A stretch of 36,068 nucleotides of DNA from Thermoclostridium sp. GTDB taxonomy: Bacteria; Bacillota; Clostridia; DSM-8532. Shown in pieces: positions 1-7,955 of this stretch (its first letter is position 1; every line of letters begins with the position of its first letter). The position numbers were made by a program, and so were the translations under genes. The stretch is taken from NCBI GenBank assembly GCA_017995215.1, contig JAGOJH010000024.1, forward strand, positions 1 to 36,068, written 5' to 3'. The notes below the pieces were generated by a model, which searched no databases, was not told the DNA's origin, and was given only the letters and a program-made list of their open reading frames with translations.

Positions 1-2
1 TC

Positions 3-362
3 TGTGACAACTGCGGAAAGCATTATCGCAGGAAAGTCACTCGTTCCGGTGTGGTTTGGATTTGCAGCACCTTCAACATAAAAGGAAAAACATCCTGCCC
101 ATCAAAACAGATCCCGGAGGAAACGCTCATTGCAGTAACCGAAGAGGTTATTGGCAACATAGAAACGATTCACGACAAAATAACGGAAATCAGAGCAAAG
201 AACGACAATACACTGGTATTCTGCCTTGCCGATGGTAGAGAAACCGTTAAACGATGGCAGGACCGTTCCAGAGCAGAAAGCTGGACGGATGAGATGAAAG
301 CGTCAGCCAGGGAGAAAACGCTTAAACGACAATCTAAGACAAAGCTGGATTCATCCACTTAA
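3..362 (+). CDS. Large serine recombinase, C-terminal fragment (cut by window edge)
   Basis: The reading frame is open from the first complete codon at position 3 and stops with TAA at 360-362, so the 5' part lies outside the window. The visible 119 residues begin inside a recombinase zinc beta-ribbon: CDNCGKHYRR, then a WICSTF segment, then a cysteine in TSCPS, giving the four cysteines expected of this domain. A short basic, helical tail ending in KTKLDSST follows. This matches the C-terminus of large serine recombinases of mobile elements, which bind the DNA attachment site through the zinc ribbon and recombinase domains. The next gene, 51 bases downstream on the same strand, is a complete enzyme of the same family, so the two form a tandem pair. 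The N-terminal catalytic domain cannot be seen, so activity cannot be judged. Confidence 0.85.
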   Translation, partial: CDNCGKHYRRKVTRSGVVWICSTFNIKGKTSCPSKQIPEETLIAVTEEVIGNIETIHDKITEIRAKNDNTLVFCLADGRETVKRWQDRSRAESWTDEMKASAREKTLKRQSKTKLDSST

Positions 363-413
363 ATATACATCAATAATTTCATTACTGCATTTTTCGCACA
401 AGGAGGTGCTGCT

Positions 414-2006
414 ATGGCAAAAGCAAAAAATGTTACGGTTATTCCGGCCACGTTCAATCCGCAGACCCGAAAGCCCGTCAATCAACTATCCCGCAGAAAG
501 GTGGCAGGGTATGCACGTGTCAGTACAGACAGCGACGAGCAATTTACCAGCTATGAAGCTCAGGTTGATTATTACACCAATTATATTAAGGCGAATCCGG
601 AATGGGAGTTCGTAACGGTGTATACGGATGAAGGCATCAGCGGCACTAACACACGACACCGTACCGGTTTCAATGAAATGGTTTCCGACGCTCTTGCCGG
701 AAAGATAGACTTAATAATCACAAAATCCGTATCCCGGTTCGCTCGGAATACCGTGGACAGCCTTTCCACCATTCGTAAACTGAAAGAAAACGGAACTGAA
801 GTCTATTTTGAAAAGGAGCAGATTTGGACCTTTGACAGCAAGGGAGAACTTCTTCTTACGATTATGAGCTCATTGGCTCAAGAGGAGAGCCGGAGCATTT
901 CGGAGAACGTCACATGGGGTAAGCGAAAGCAATTCTCTGACGGCAAATACAGCATCGCATACAGCCAGTTTCTTGGCTACCGCAAAGGTGCCGACGGACA
1001 GATGGAGATTGTACCGGAACAAGCGAAAATTGTGAAACGAATTTACCGGATGTTCCTTGAGGGAAGTTCACCCAGCCGTATTGCTAAAACACTTACAAAG
1101 GAAGGTATACCGACTCCGGCCGGTAAGTCCGTGTGGCAGACCAGAGTTGTGGAAAGTATTCTTACAAACGAAAAATACAAGGGCGATGCAAGGCTTCAAA
1201 AGAAATTTACAACGGATTTCCTCACAAAAGCTACGAAAGTTAATGAGGGTGAAGTTCCGCAGTATTACGTGACAGCATCACATCCGGAAATCATTGATCC
1301 TGAAGAATGGGACAGGGTTGAAAAGGAACTGCACCGTCGGAAGATCAATTCCAAGGGGCGTTTTACCGGCAGTGTTTTTTCCGGAAAGATTGTCTGCGGA
1401 GACTGCGGTGAAGCCTATGGGCGCAAGGTATGGCATTCCAATGATCCGTACCGGAAAGTCATCTGGCAGTGTAATGCCAAGTTTAAGGGTAAAGACAAAA
1501 AATGCTCCACACCGCACTTATCGGAGGAGCAAATAAAGGATGCTTATGTTACGGCGTTAAGCCTTCTGATTGTTGACCGGGAGCAGTTTATAGAGGACGG
1601 CAGGCTCATTAAAGCTGAGCTAACCGACACAGCCGACATAAAAAAGCAGCTCGACGAGGCCACTCAGGAGATGGAGGTCATTGCCGGACTTATTAAACAA
1701 TGTATCGACGACAATGCCTCATGTGCCATAGATCAAACAGAATACAATTCCCGTTACAACAGTCTGGTTGACAGATATGAAAAGCAGAAAGAGCGCATTG
1801 AACGTCTGCAGACGGAGAAAAATGATCGTGATTTGAAGGCTGAAGTGTTAAGCGGATTTCTGTTTGAAATCATGGAACTGCCAGATATGGATTTGGTATT
1901 CAACGAGAACCGATTCGGAAAGACTGTCGACAATATCACTGTATTCAACAATGGCAGGCTGATTTTCACTTTCTTCGTCGGCAAGGATATAACCGTGGAA
2001 ATCTAA
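414..2006 (+). CDS. Large serine recombinase (site-specific integrase/resolvase family)
   Basis: This 530-residue protein is a complete large serine recombinase. It has a resolvase/invertase catalytic domain at about 30-175, with the GYARVST motif that places the nucleophilic serine at residue 37 and arginine at 35, followed by SRFARN and the AQEESRSIS segment. A Recombinase domain spans about 185-290. A zinc ribbon at about 325-372 has the CGDCG cysteines plus two later cysteines (WQCNA and KKCST). A charged coiled-coil tail spans about 400-480. Such enzymes catalyse integration or excision of phages, integrative elements and large transposons between short att sites. The start is set by AAGGAGG eight bases before ATG. 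It follows another recombinase fragment on the same strand and is followed by gene-free DNA, which suggests the end of an integrated element. Confidence 0.95.
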   Translation: MAKAKNVTVIPATFNPQTRKPVNQLSRRKVAGYARVSTDSDEQFTSYEAQVDYYTNYIKANPEWEFVTVYTDEGISGTNTRHRTGFNEMVSDALAGKIDLIITKSVSRFARNTVDSLSTIRKLKENGTEVYFEKEQIWTFDSKGELLLTIMSSLAQEESRSISENVTWGKRKQFSDGKYSIAYSQFLGYRKGADGQMEIVPEQAKIVKRIYRMFLEGSSPSRIAKTLTKEGIPTPAGKSVWQTRVVESILTNEKYKGDARLQKKFTTDFLTKATKVNEGEVPQYYVTASHPEIIDPEEWDRVEKELHRRKINSKGRFTGSVFSGKIVCGDCGEAYGRKVWHSNDPYRKVIWQCNAKFKGKDKKCSTPHLSEEQIKDAYVTALSLLIVDREQFIEDGRLIKAELTDTADIKKQLDEATQEMEVIAGLIKQCIDDNASCAIDQTEYNSRYNSLVDRYEKQKERIERLQTEKNDRDLKAEVLSGFLFEIMELPDMDLVFNENRFGKTVDNITVFNNGRLIFTFFVGKDITVEI

Positions 2007-2014
2007 GGTTGCAT

Positions 2015-2111
2015 GATTGCAATGCTTTTCTCTCCCCGGTCGATGCAGCCTTGTTCATATTTTTTACTATCGGCTGTATAACGATTAGCGATATTTTAAC
2101 GATTGCAAAGC
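2015..2111. repeat. Short direct repeats downstream of recombinase (candidate att or binding region)
   Basis: Between the recombinase stop and the tRNA terminator (2007-2238) no gene is evident. The stretch contains two near-identical 11-mers, GATTGCAATGC at 2015-2025 and GATTGCAAAGC at 2101-2111, and two exact copies of TAACGATT at 2079-2086 and 2097-2104. Large serine recombinase genes commonly sit next to one end of their element, so these repeats are candidates for recombinase binding or attachment sequences. The functional reading is inference. Confidence 0.3.
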
Positions 2112-2238
2112 ACAATCTATAGTGGTTTTCGGCATATCCGGGTAATCAGAGCCCCAACATGGTGGCACATGGGACATGAAATGCACAGATGTATTTCACA
2201 AAGCCTTGTGCCATAAGCATTTTCAGGCATAAAATAAC

Positions 2239-2277
2239 GAAACACCGAACTGACACACTGTATCAATTCGGTGTTTC
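2239..2277 (-). terminator. Intrinsic terminator after tRNA-Leu
   Basis: A perfect 11-bp inverted repeat (GAAACACCGAA at 2239-2249 and its complement at 2267-2277) has a 17-base loop. Read on the minus strand it begins six bases after the tRNA CCA end and is followed by GTTATTTTA, a moderately U-rich tail. The placement fits tRNA-Leu termination. Confidence 0.75.
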
Positions 2278-2282
2278 TTATT

Positions 2283-2365
2283 TGGTGCGGACAAGAGGAC
2301 TTGAACCTCCACGGTTGCCCGCCAGATCCTAAGTCTGGTGCGTCTGCCAATTCCGCCATGTCCGC
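2283..2365 (-). tRNA. tRNA-Leu (anticodon UAG)
   Basis: The minus strand folds into a class II tRNA. The acceptor stem GCGGACA pairs with TGTCCGC, followed by the discriminator A and an encoded CCA. The D-arm is GCGGAATTGGCAGACGC. The anticodon stem CCAGA/TCTGG encloses the loop CTTAGGA with anticodon TAG. A variable arm and the T-arm GGTTCAAGTCC follow. The long variable arm and the anticodon identify leucine. The gene lies between the mobile-element edge and carB. It has its own promoter (2385-2414) and terminator (2239-2277). Confidence 0.97.
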
Positions 2366-2384
2366 ACAAATTGCCTGCCAAATC

Positions 2385-2414
2385 ATTATAAGATGGAACC
2401 AGTCTTTTTGTCAA
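2385..2414 (-). promoter_or_regulatory. Sigma-A promoter of tRNA-Leu
   Basis: On the minus strand, TTGACA (2414-2409) and TATAAT (2390-2385) are separated by 18 bases. Both hexamers match consensus exactly, about 20 bases upstream of the tRNA 5' end. This suggests strong transcription independent of the pyr operon. Confidence 0.85.
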
Positions 2415-2454
2415 ACCCTAATTCTACAAATCATGGCCATCCTATGTTTTTTGG

Positions 2455-5400
2455 TTATGTCTCAAAAATCTTCAGGTTATATATCTCCAACTCCTCCGGT
2501 TTTTTGCCCAGTTGCAGGCATTTTAGCAGTCCGAAGGCCGTATCCATGGATGTCAGGCATGGGATCGAGCTTTCAACCGCTTTTCTGCGTATTTTGAACC
2601 CATCGCGCTGCGGTGCACGTCCCCGGGTGGGTGTATTGACGATGAGCTTGATTTTTCCTGTATCAATTAAATCTAAAATATTGGGTGAACCATCGCTGAT
2701 TTTCTTCACGGCATTTGTCGCAATGCCATGCATATTCAGATACAGCGCAGTTTTACCGGTGGCATAAAGGGTATAACCCAGTTTTTCAAAGCCTTCCGCC
2801 AATGTTATTAGTTCAGGCTTGTCAGTATCTCTGACGGTAAACAGAATTCCGCTCCCCGCTTCCGGCACTTTGATTCCGGAGGCAATAATCCCTTTGTACA
2901 GCGCTTCATGGAAGGTTTTTGCTATGCCCAGCACTTCACCGGTTGATTTCATTTCAGGCCCCAGGCTGGTATCGACGTCGTGCAGCTTTTCAAAGGAGAA
3001 CACAGGAACCTTTACCGCTACATAATCCGATTCCTGAAAAAGCCCTGTGCCATACGGGAAATCACTCAGCGTTCTTCCCATCATAACACGAGTCGCCACC
3101 TGTACCATCGGTATTCCCGTCACCTTGCTGATATAGGGCACAGTGCGGCTGGAACGGGGGTTCACCTCAATTACATAAACCTCATCGTTATACAGCACAT
3201 ACTGAACATTCACCATGCCGATGACATGCAATGCCTTTGCCAGCTTTTCAGTATAATCTACAATCGTGTCTCTTGTCTTTTTGCTGATGCTCTGGGTAGG
3301 ATACATGGAAATGCTGTCGCCGGAGTGAACCCCTGCCCTCTCCAGATGCTCCATAATCCCTGGGATTAAAATGTCCTTTCCGTCACAGATGGCATCCACC
3401 TCAAGCTCCTTGCCCATCAGGTACTTATCCACCAGAATGGGATGTTCCTGCTCTTCCCGATTGATGATCTCCATAAATTCGCAAACATCATCATTGTTAA
3501 AGGCAATCTCCATTCCCTTGCCGCCAAGCACATAGGATGGTCTGACCAATACGGGATAACCCAGGGAGTTCGCAGCATCCAGGGCTTGTTCAGTGGTAAA
3601 GACTGTTTTGCCTGCCGGGCGCGGAATATTCAACTCTTCCAAAATGGCGTCAAACTTCTCACGATCCTCCGCGGCATCTACATTCTCCGCATCGGTACCG
3701 AAGATTTTTACCCCAAGTTCTTTTAGTGCTCCAGTCAGCTTAATGGCCGTCTGTCCGCCAAACTGGACTATGGCGCCGTCCGGTTTTTCTGTTTCTATAA
3801 TGTTTTCAACATCCTCCGGGGTTAAGGGCTCAAAATAAAGCCGGTCGGAGGTATCAAAGTCGGTGCTGACGGTTTCGGGGTTGTTGTTTGCAATGATCGT
3901 TTCATAGCCCTCTTGCTTCAAGCCCCACACCGAGTGAACCGAACAATAATCAAACTCTATTCCCTGTCCGATACGGATCGGCCCCGAGCCAAGCACCAGC
4001 ACCTTTTTTCTGTCACTTGGTATAACCTCGGAATACTGGTCGTAAGTGGAGTAATAATATGGGGTCGCGGCCTCAAACTCTGCAGCGCAGGTATCCACCA
4101 TCTTATAGACCGCGTTAATATTCCACTCCCGGCGCTTTTGGCTGACTTCATCCTTCGAACAGCCCATGAATTTTGCAATCACTTTATCAGTAAATCCCAT
4201 TTTCTTAGCCTTTAGCATGAATTCTCTGGTTATTGTGTGAAGGCTCTGCTTCATCAGAGCCTCTTCCATGTCTACAAGGTTTTTGAACTTTCCGAGGAAA
4301 AAGGGATCAATTCGGGTGATATCATATATCTGCGCAATGGGAAAGCCACGCCTCAGTGCTTCCGCAACGACGAGAATGCGCTCATCATCCTTATCATGAA
4401 GCTTTTTTTCTACGGCTTCATCAGTCCAATCTTTATAATGAAGTTGTTTCAGGGTATACAGGTTCAGCTCCAGTGAGCGCAAAGCCTTCATAAATGCGCC
4501 TTCCATCGAGTTGCTGATAGCCATGACCTCTCCGGTAGCCTTCATTTGTGTACCAAGGGTTCTCTTGGCACGAACAAATTTATCAAAAGGCCATTTCGGT
4601 ATTTTGACCACAACGTAATCGATGGCCGGTTCAAAGCATGCATAGGTCTTACCGGTGACAGCATTTCTGATTTCGTCCAGGCCATATCCCACCGCAATTT
4701 TTGTTGCAACCCTGGCGATGGGATATCCTGTTGCTTTCGACGCCAATGCCGAAGAACGGCTGACGCGGGGGTTCACCTCAATCACCGCATATTCAAAGCT
4801 ATCGGTGTGCATTGCAAACTGTACGTTGCAGCCGCCCTCTATTCCAAGCTCTGTAATGATGTTCAACGCCGCAGTGCGCAGCATTTGGTATTCCCTGTCG
4901 CTTAAGGTTTGCACGGGTGCAACCACAATGCTGTCCCCGGTATGAATCCCCACCGGGTCAATATTTTCCATGCTGCAGATGGTGACGACGTTTCCCTTGC
5001 CGTCCCGCATCACTTCAAACTCGATTTCCTTCCATCCGGAGATGCACTTTTCAATTAAAACCTGATGCACGCGGCTAAGTCGCAGCCCATTCGCTCCGAT
5101 TTCATGAAGCTGCTCCCGGTCGTAAGCGATACCCCCGCCTGTTCCGCCAAGGGTATAGGCAGGACGAACAACGACGGGATAACCGATGGATTCGGCAAAA
5201 TCCATCGCATCCTGCAGCGTATTGACAACCTTGCTCGGAATACAGGGCTCACCAATGCTTTCCATAGTATCCTTGAAGGATTGACGATCCTCCGATTTCT
5301 TAATGGCCTGGGTGTCGGTCCCCAGCAGTTTTACCCCAACCGTATCCAAAAAGCCGCTCTCTGCCAGCTCCATTGCCAGGTTCAGGCCGGTCTGACCTCC

Positions 5401-5670
5401 TAAAGTGGGAAGGATGCTGTCCGGTTTTTCCAGCAGGATGATTTTTTTCAGCACTTCGGGGTTTAACGCTTCGATATAAACCTTGTCGGCGACATTCGTA
5501 TCGGTCATGATGGTTGCCGGGTTACTGTTCACCAGCACCACCTCTATTCCTTCCTCTTTCAGCGCGTGACAGGCCTGGGTGCCTGCATAGTCAAACTCGG
5601 CCGCCTGCCCGATGACGATCGGACCCGATCCGATAACCAAAACCTTTTGAATCGTTTTATTCAGCGGCAT
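2455..5670 (-). CDS. carB: Carbamoyl-phosphate synthase large subunit
   Basis: CarB makes carbamoyl phosphate from bicarbonate, ammonia and two ATP, the first step of pyrimidine and arginine synthesis. The 1071 residues match the usual length. Two homologous ATP-grasp halves are visible: the first with IGSGPIVIGQAAEFDY, LGGTGGGIA and EVNPRVSRSSALASKATG, the second (from about 550) with LGSGPIRIGQGIEFDY, VLGGKGMEI and EVNPRSSRTVPYIS. An MGS-type allosteric domain spans about 940-1071 (GYTLYATGKTA, NTPTRG). It overlaps the end of carA by 14 bases, implying translational coupling, and has AGGGAGG before ATG. No terminator is seen after it before the tRNA promoter. Its ammonia normally comes from CarA, which here appears glutaminase-dead; CarB itself looks intact. 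Confidence 0.98.
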   Translation of the reverse strand: MPLNKTIQKVLVIGSGPIVIGQAAEFDYAGTQACHALKEEGIEVVLVNSNPATIMTDTNVADKVYIEALNPEVLKKIILLEKPDSILPTLGGQTGLNLAMELAESGFLDTVGVKLLGTDTQAIKKSEDRQSFKDTMESIGEPCIPSKVVNTLQDAMDFAESIGYPVVVRPAYTLGGTGGGIAYDREQLHEIGANGLRLSRVHQVLIEKCISGWKEIEFEVMRDGKGNVVTICSMENIDPVGIHTGDSIVVAPVQTLSDREYQMLRTAALNIITELGIEGGCNVQFAMHTDSFEYAVIEVNPRVSRSSALASKATGYPIARVATKIAVGYGLDEIRNAVTGKTYACFEPAIDYVVVKIPKWPFDKFVRAKRTLGTQMKATGEVMAISNSMEGAFMKALRSLELNLYTLKQLHYKDWTDEAVEKKLHDKDDERILVVAEALRRGFPIAQIYDITRIDPFFLGKFKNLVDMEEALMKQSLHTITREFMLKAKKMGFTDKVIAKFMGCSKDEVSQKRREWNINAVYKMVDTCAAEFEAATPYYYSTYDQYSEVIPSDRKKVLVLGSGPIRIGQGIEFDYCSVHSVWGLKQEGYETIIANNNPETVSTDFDTSDRLYFEPLTPEDVENIIETEKPDGAIVQFGGQTAIKLTGALKELGVKIFGTDAENVDAAEDREKFDAILEELNIPRPAGKTVFTTEQALDAANSLGYPVLVRPSYVLGGKGMEIAFNNDDVCEFMEIINREEQEHPILVDKYLMGKELEVDAICDGKDILIPGIMEHLERAGVHSGDSISMYPTQSISKKTRDTIVDYTEKLAKALHVIGMVNVQYVLYNDEVYVIEVNPRSSRTVPYISKVTGIPMVQVATRVMMGRTLSDFPYGTGLFQESDYVAVKVPVFSFEKLHDVDTSLGPEMKSTGEVLGIAKTFHEALYKGIIASGIKVPEAGSGILFTVRDTDKPELITLAEGFEKLGYTLYATGKTALYLNMHGIATNAVKKISDGSPNILDLIDTGKIKLIVNTPTRGRAPQRDGFKIRRKAVESSIPCLTSMDTAFGLLKCLQLGKKPEELEIYNLKIFET

Positions 5671-6754
5671 GCTGCGACCTCCCTTTTTTGATGTCCTCTA
5701 TCTTATTCATAAAATCATCGTATAAAAAGCCGGTGCCCTTAGTGGGCCAGTTGCCATCCGGATGAAATTGAACCGTCACAACCGGAAGACTTGAATGCCT
5801 TAACCCCTCTATGGAACCATCATTCATATTCACAAGGCTGACAACCAACCCGGTTTTTTCAAGGTATTCATCGATAACCATATAGCCATGGTTTTGGCTG
5901 GTGATATGCGTAACACCGGTTTGAACATTTTTCACCGGCTGGTTGCCGCCCCGGTGGCCATATTTCAGTTTGGCTGTTTGTGCTCCCAAGGCCAGTGCCA
6001 CAAGCTGATGCCCCAACCCAATGCCCATTACAGGCTTTTTGGCTATAAGATCCTTTGCCACTTCCAACACTTCCACGCAATCCTTTGGATCTCCCACTCC
6101 ATTGGAAAACACGACGCCATCGGGCTCAAAGCTGAGTATTTCTTCGCAGCAGGTGTGGTATTGCGTTACATAAACCTCGCAAGTTCGTTTTTTCAGGGCT
6201 TGAAGAATGGGCTGAGCATCCCCCAGATTGACCAGAACAACCCTGTGTCCTTCCCCTTCATGATGGATGATGTCTTTACTTTTCGATTCTCTGGCTGGAT
6301 TGGTGATTTTATTATTTCGCATTTGTTCAAGCCATGCATTCGAATCAAAATCACTTTCGGTGCTGATGATTCCATTCATTGTTCCCTTGTCTCGAAGCAT
6401 TCGGGTTAACGCGCGGGTGTCAATCCCTTCAATTCCTGTAATCCCGTTTTGAATGAGATAATCATTCAGCTTACCGGCAGTTCTCCAGTTATTTGGACAA
6501 TCACAAAGCTCGCGGACGATAAAGCCTTTTAGCTGAGGCTTTTGGGGAACGCCCTCTTCCTCGATAAAGCCGCAGTTTCCTATCAGTGGATAAGTCATTG
6601 CGACAATTTGCCCATAACAGGCCGGATCTGTTAGAATTTCCTGGTACCCGGTCATGGTTGTATGAAAAACAACCTCTCCGATAACCGTACCCTCAGCCCC
6701 AATAGCTGTTCCCTCAAAAACCGTCCCGTCTTCCAATACCAATACTGCCTTCAT
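5657..6754 (-). CDS. carA: Carbamoyl-phosphate synthase small subunit with degenerate glutaminase site
   Basis: CarA normally hydrolyses glutamine and channels ammonia to CarB. The 365 residues show the CarA N-terminal domain (about 1-150: LEDGTVFEG, HTTMTGYQEILTDP, GIEGIDTRALTR) and a class I amidotransferase domain (about 170-350). The nucleophile motif GICLGHQ reads GIGLGHQ, so the catalytic cysteine is Gly246 (codon GGG at 6019-6017). HPE is HPD (331-333), SNGPGDP is SNGVGDP, and the usual DFG/DYG-K segment reads NLGDAQ. Loss of the nucleophile is expected to abolish glutaminase activity, although the fold and the CarB-contacting domain look retained. The start is supported by GAAGGAGAG before ATG. 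It sits between pyrF and carB in the pyr operon. The assignment as a CarA homologue is certain; activity is inferred. Confidence 0.95.
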   Translation of the reverse strand: MKAVLVLEDGTVFEGTAIGAEGTVIGEVVFHTTMTGYQEILTDPACYGQIVAMTYPLIGNCGFIEEEGVPQKPQLKGFIVRELCDCPNNWRTAGKLNDYLIQNGITGIEGIDTRALTRMLRDKGTMNGIISTESDFDSNAWLEQMRNNKITNPARESKSKDIIHHEGEGHRVVLVNLGDAQPILQALKKRTCEVYVTQYHTCCEEILSFEPDGVVFSNGVGDPKDCVEVLEVAKDLIAKKPVMGIGLGHQLVALALGAQTAKLKYGHRGGNQPVKNVQTGVTHITSQNHGYMVIDEYLEKTGLVVSLVNMNDGSIEGLRHSSLPVVTVQFHPDGNWPTKGTGFLYDDFMNKIEDIKKGRSQHAAE

Positions 6755-6854
6755 TGATTCTCTCCTTCTATATTAACCCGGTAGCTTTTTAAAGTTTATA
6801 TTCTCATCAACGTGCCCAACCCTATATTTGCCGGTTCTCTATTTTTAAACTCTT

Positions 6855-7787
6855 TTACATAGAGCTTTGAAGCTCATTTTTCATACGGATGGCCTCTTCA
6901 TGGCAGGCCTGGTCAAACTCCTCGATGGTGAATTCTGTCTTCCATTTATCCAGCTTATAAGCGCACATCAAGCTTCTGGATGCGTTGATCACCGCACCGA
7001 GGCCATTCTTGTCAAAGGCTGCCGCCACATCCTTCGCACCGCCGCCCTGCGCACCGTAACCGGGAACCAGAAAGCAAGTCTGCGGCATACGGCTGCGTAG
7101 TGTTTTTAGCTGCTGAGGCCAGGTTGCACCCACTACCGCGCCTATAGAAGAATATCCACATTCACCAATCAACTCCCTGCCCCATTCGTTCACCAGATCG
7201 GCCATTGCTTCGTAAACGGTTCTTCCGTCCTGCAATACCATATCTTGAAGCTGAGCGGAGGATGGATTGGAAGTCTTTACAAGAATGAATGCCCCTTTGG
7301 AATACTTTTTACAGTCCTCCAGCATGGGGTTGATCCCATCAATCCCAAGATAAGCGTTCAGGGTTACGGCGTCGGCGTCGAATATTGGTTCCGCTTTTCC
7401 GTCTTCAAGAACAGTTTCTCCTAAAAATGCTGCAGAGTATGCCTGGGAGGTCGAGCCGATGTCGTTTTTTTTTGCGTCCGCAACGATGACAAAGCCCTTT
7501 TCCCGGCCATACCGGACAGTTTCCGCAAAGGCTTTCAGCCCTTCAATGCCATACATTTCATAATAGGCAAGCTGTGGCTTAATTGCAGGTACAATACCCG
7601 TTACTGCGTCCATCAGTCTTTTATTGAACTCCAGAATGCTGGCCGAAGCTGCCTTCAGGGTATTTCCACAGGTTTGCAGGTTCTTTTCCCGGATAGACTT
7701 CGGGATGAACTCCAGCTTTGGATCCAGCCCCATAATGGTGGGGTTTTGCAATTCCTTTACCTTCTTCATCAGCTTGTCAATAAACAT
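6855..7787 (-). CDS. pyrF: Orotidine-5'-phosphate decarboxylase (subfamily 2)
   Basis: PyrF decarboxylates OMP to UMP, the last step of de novo pyrimidine synthesis. The 310 residues match the longer subfamily 2 rather than the roughly 240-residue enzyme of Bacillus. Visible motifs are NPTIMGLDPKLEF near the N-terminus, the catalytic DAKKNDIGSTSQAY segment with its lysine, and the phosphate-binding FLVPGYGAQGGGAKD near the C-terminus. The open frame extends upstream to a TTG, but ATG at 7787 is preceded by AGGAGG with 9-base spacing and begins MFIDKLMKKV as in related enzymes, so that start is preferred. About 168 bases separate it from pyrC, including a small hairpin (ATCGGC AAGT GCCGAT, 7824-7839); carA follows 100 bases later. 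Confidence 0.96.
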   Translation of the reverse strand: MFIDKLMKKVKELQNPTIMGLDPKLEFIPKSIREKNLQTCGNTLKAASASILEFNKRLMDAVTGIVPAIKPQLAYYEMYGIEGLKAFAETVRYGREKGFVIVADAKKNDIGSTSQAYSAAFLGETVLEDGKAEPIFDADAVTLNAYLGIDGINPMLEDCKKYSKGAFILVKTSNPSSAQLQDMVLQDGRTVYEAMADLVNEWGRELIGECGYSSIGAVVGATWPQQLKTLRSRMPQTCFLVPGYGAQGGGAKDVAAAFDKNGLGAVINASRSLMCAYKLDKWKTEFTIEEFDQACHEEAIRMKNELQSSM

Positions 7788-7955
7788 GGCTCTGTTCCTC
7801 CTGTTGTTCGATTTTCTGAGAGAATCGGCACTTGCCGATGTATGAGCAAGATTTTTCACTTTGTCTGGTATGTCACACTTTGCTTGAAATGACAACCTTA
7901 ATTCAAATTGGTACGAGCTTTACGCACTGCAATGAATGAATCCTACGCCAACCTG

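Noticed and set aside
2117..2386. 89-codon minus-strand frame across the tRNA-Leu gene
   Set aside because: It runs through the tRNA and its terminator, and such false frames are common across tRNA genes.
5888..6409. 173-codon frame antisense to carA
   Set aside because: Shadow frame with no start signal. The altered CarA motif was re-read codon by codon on the sense strand and does not depend on it.
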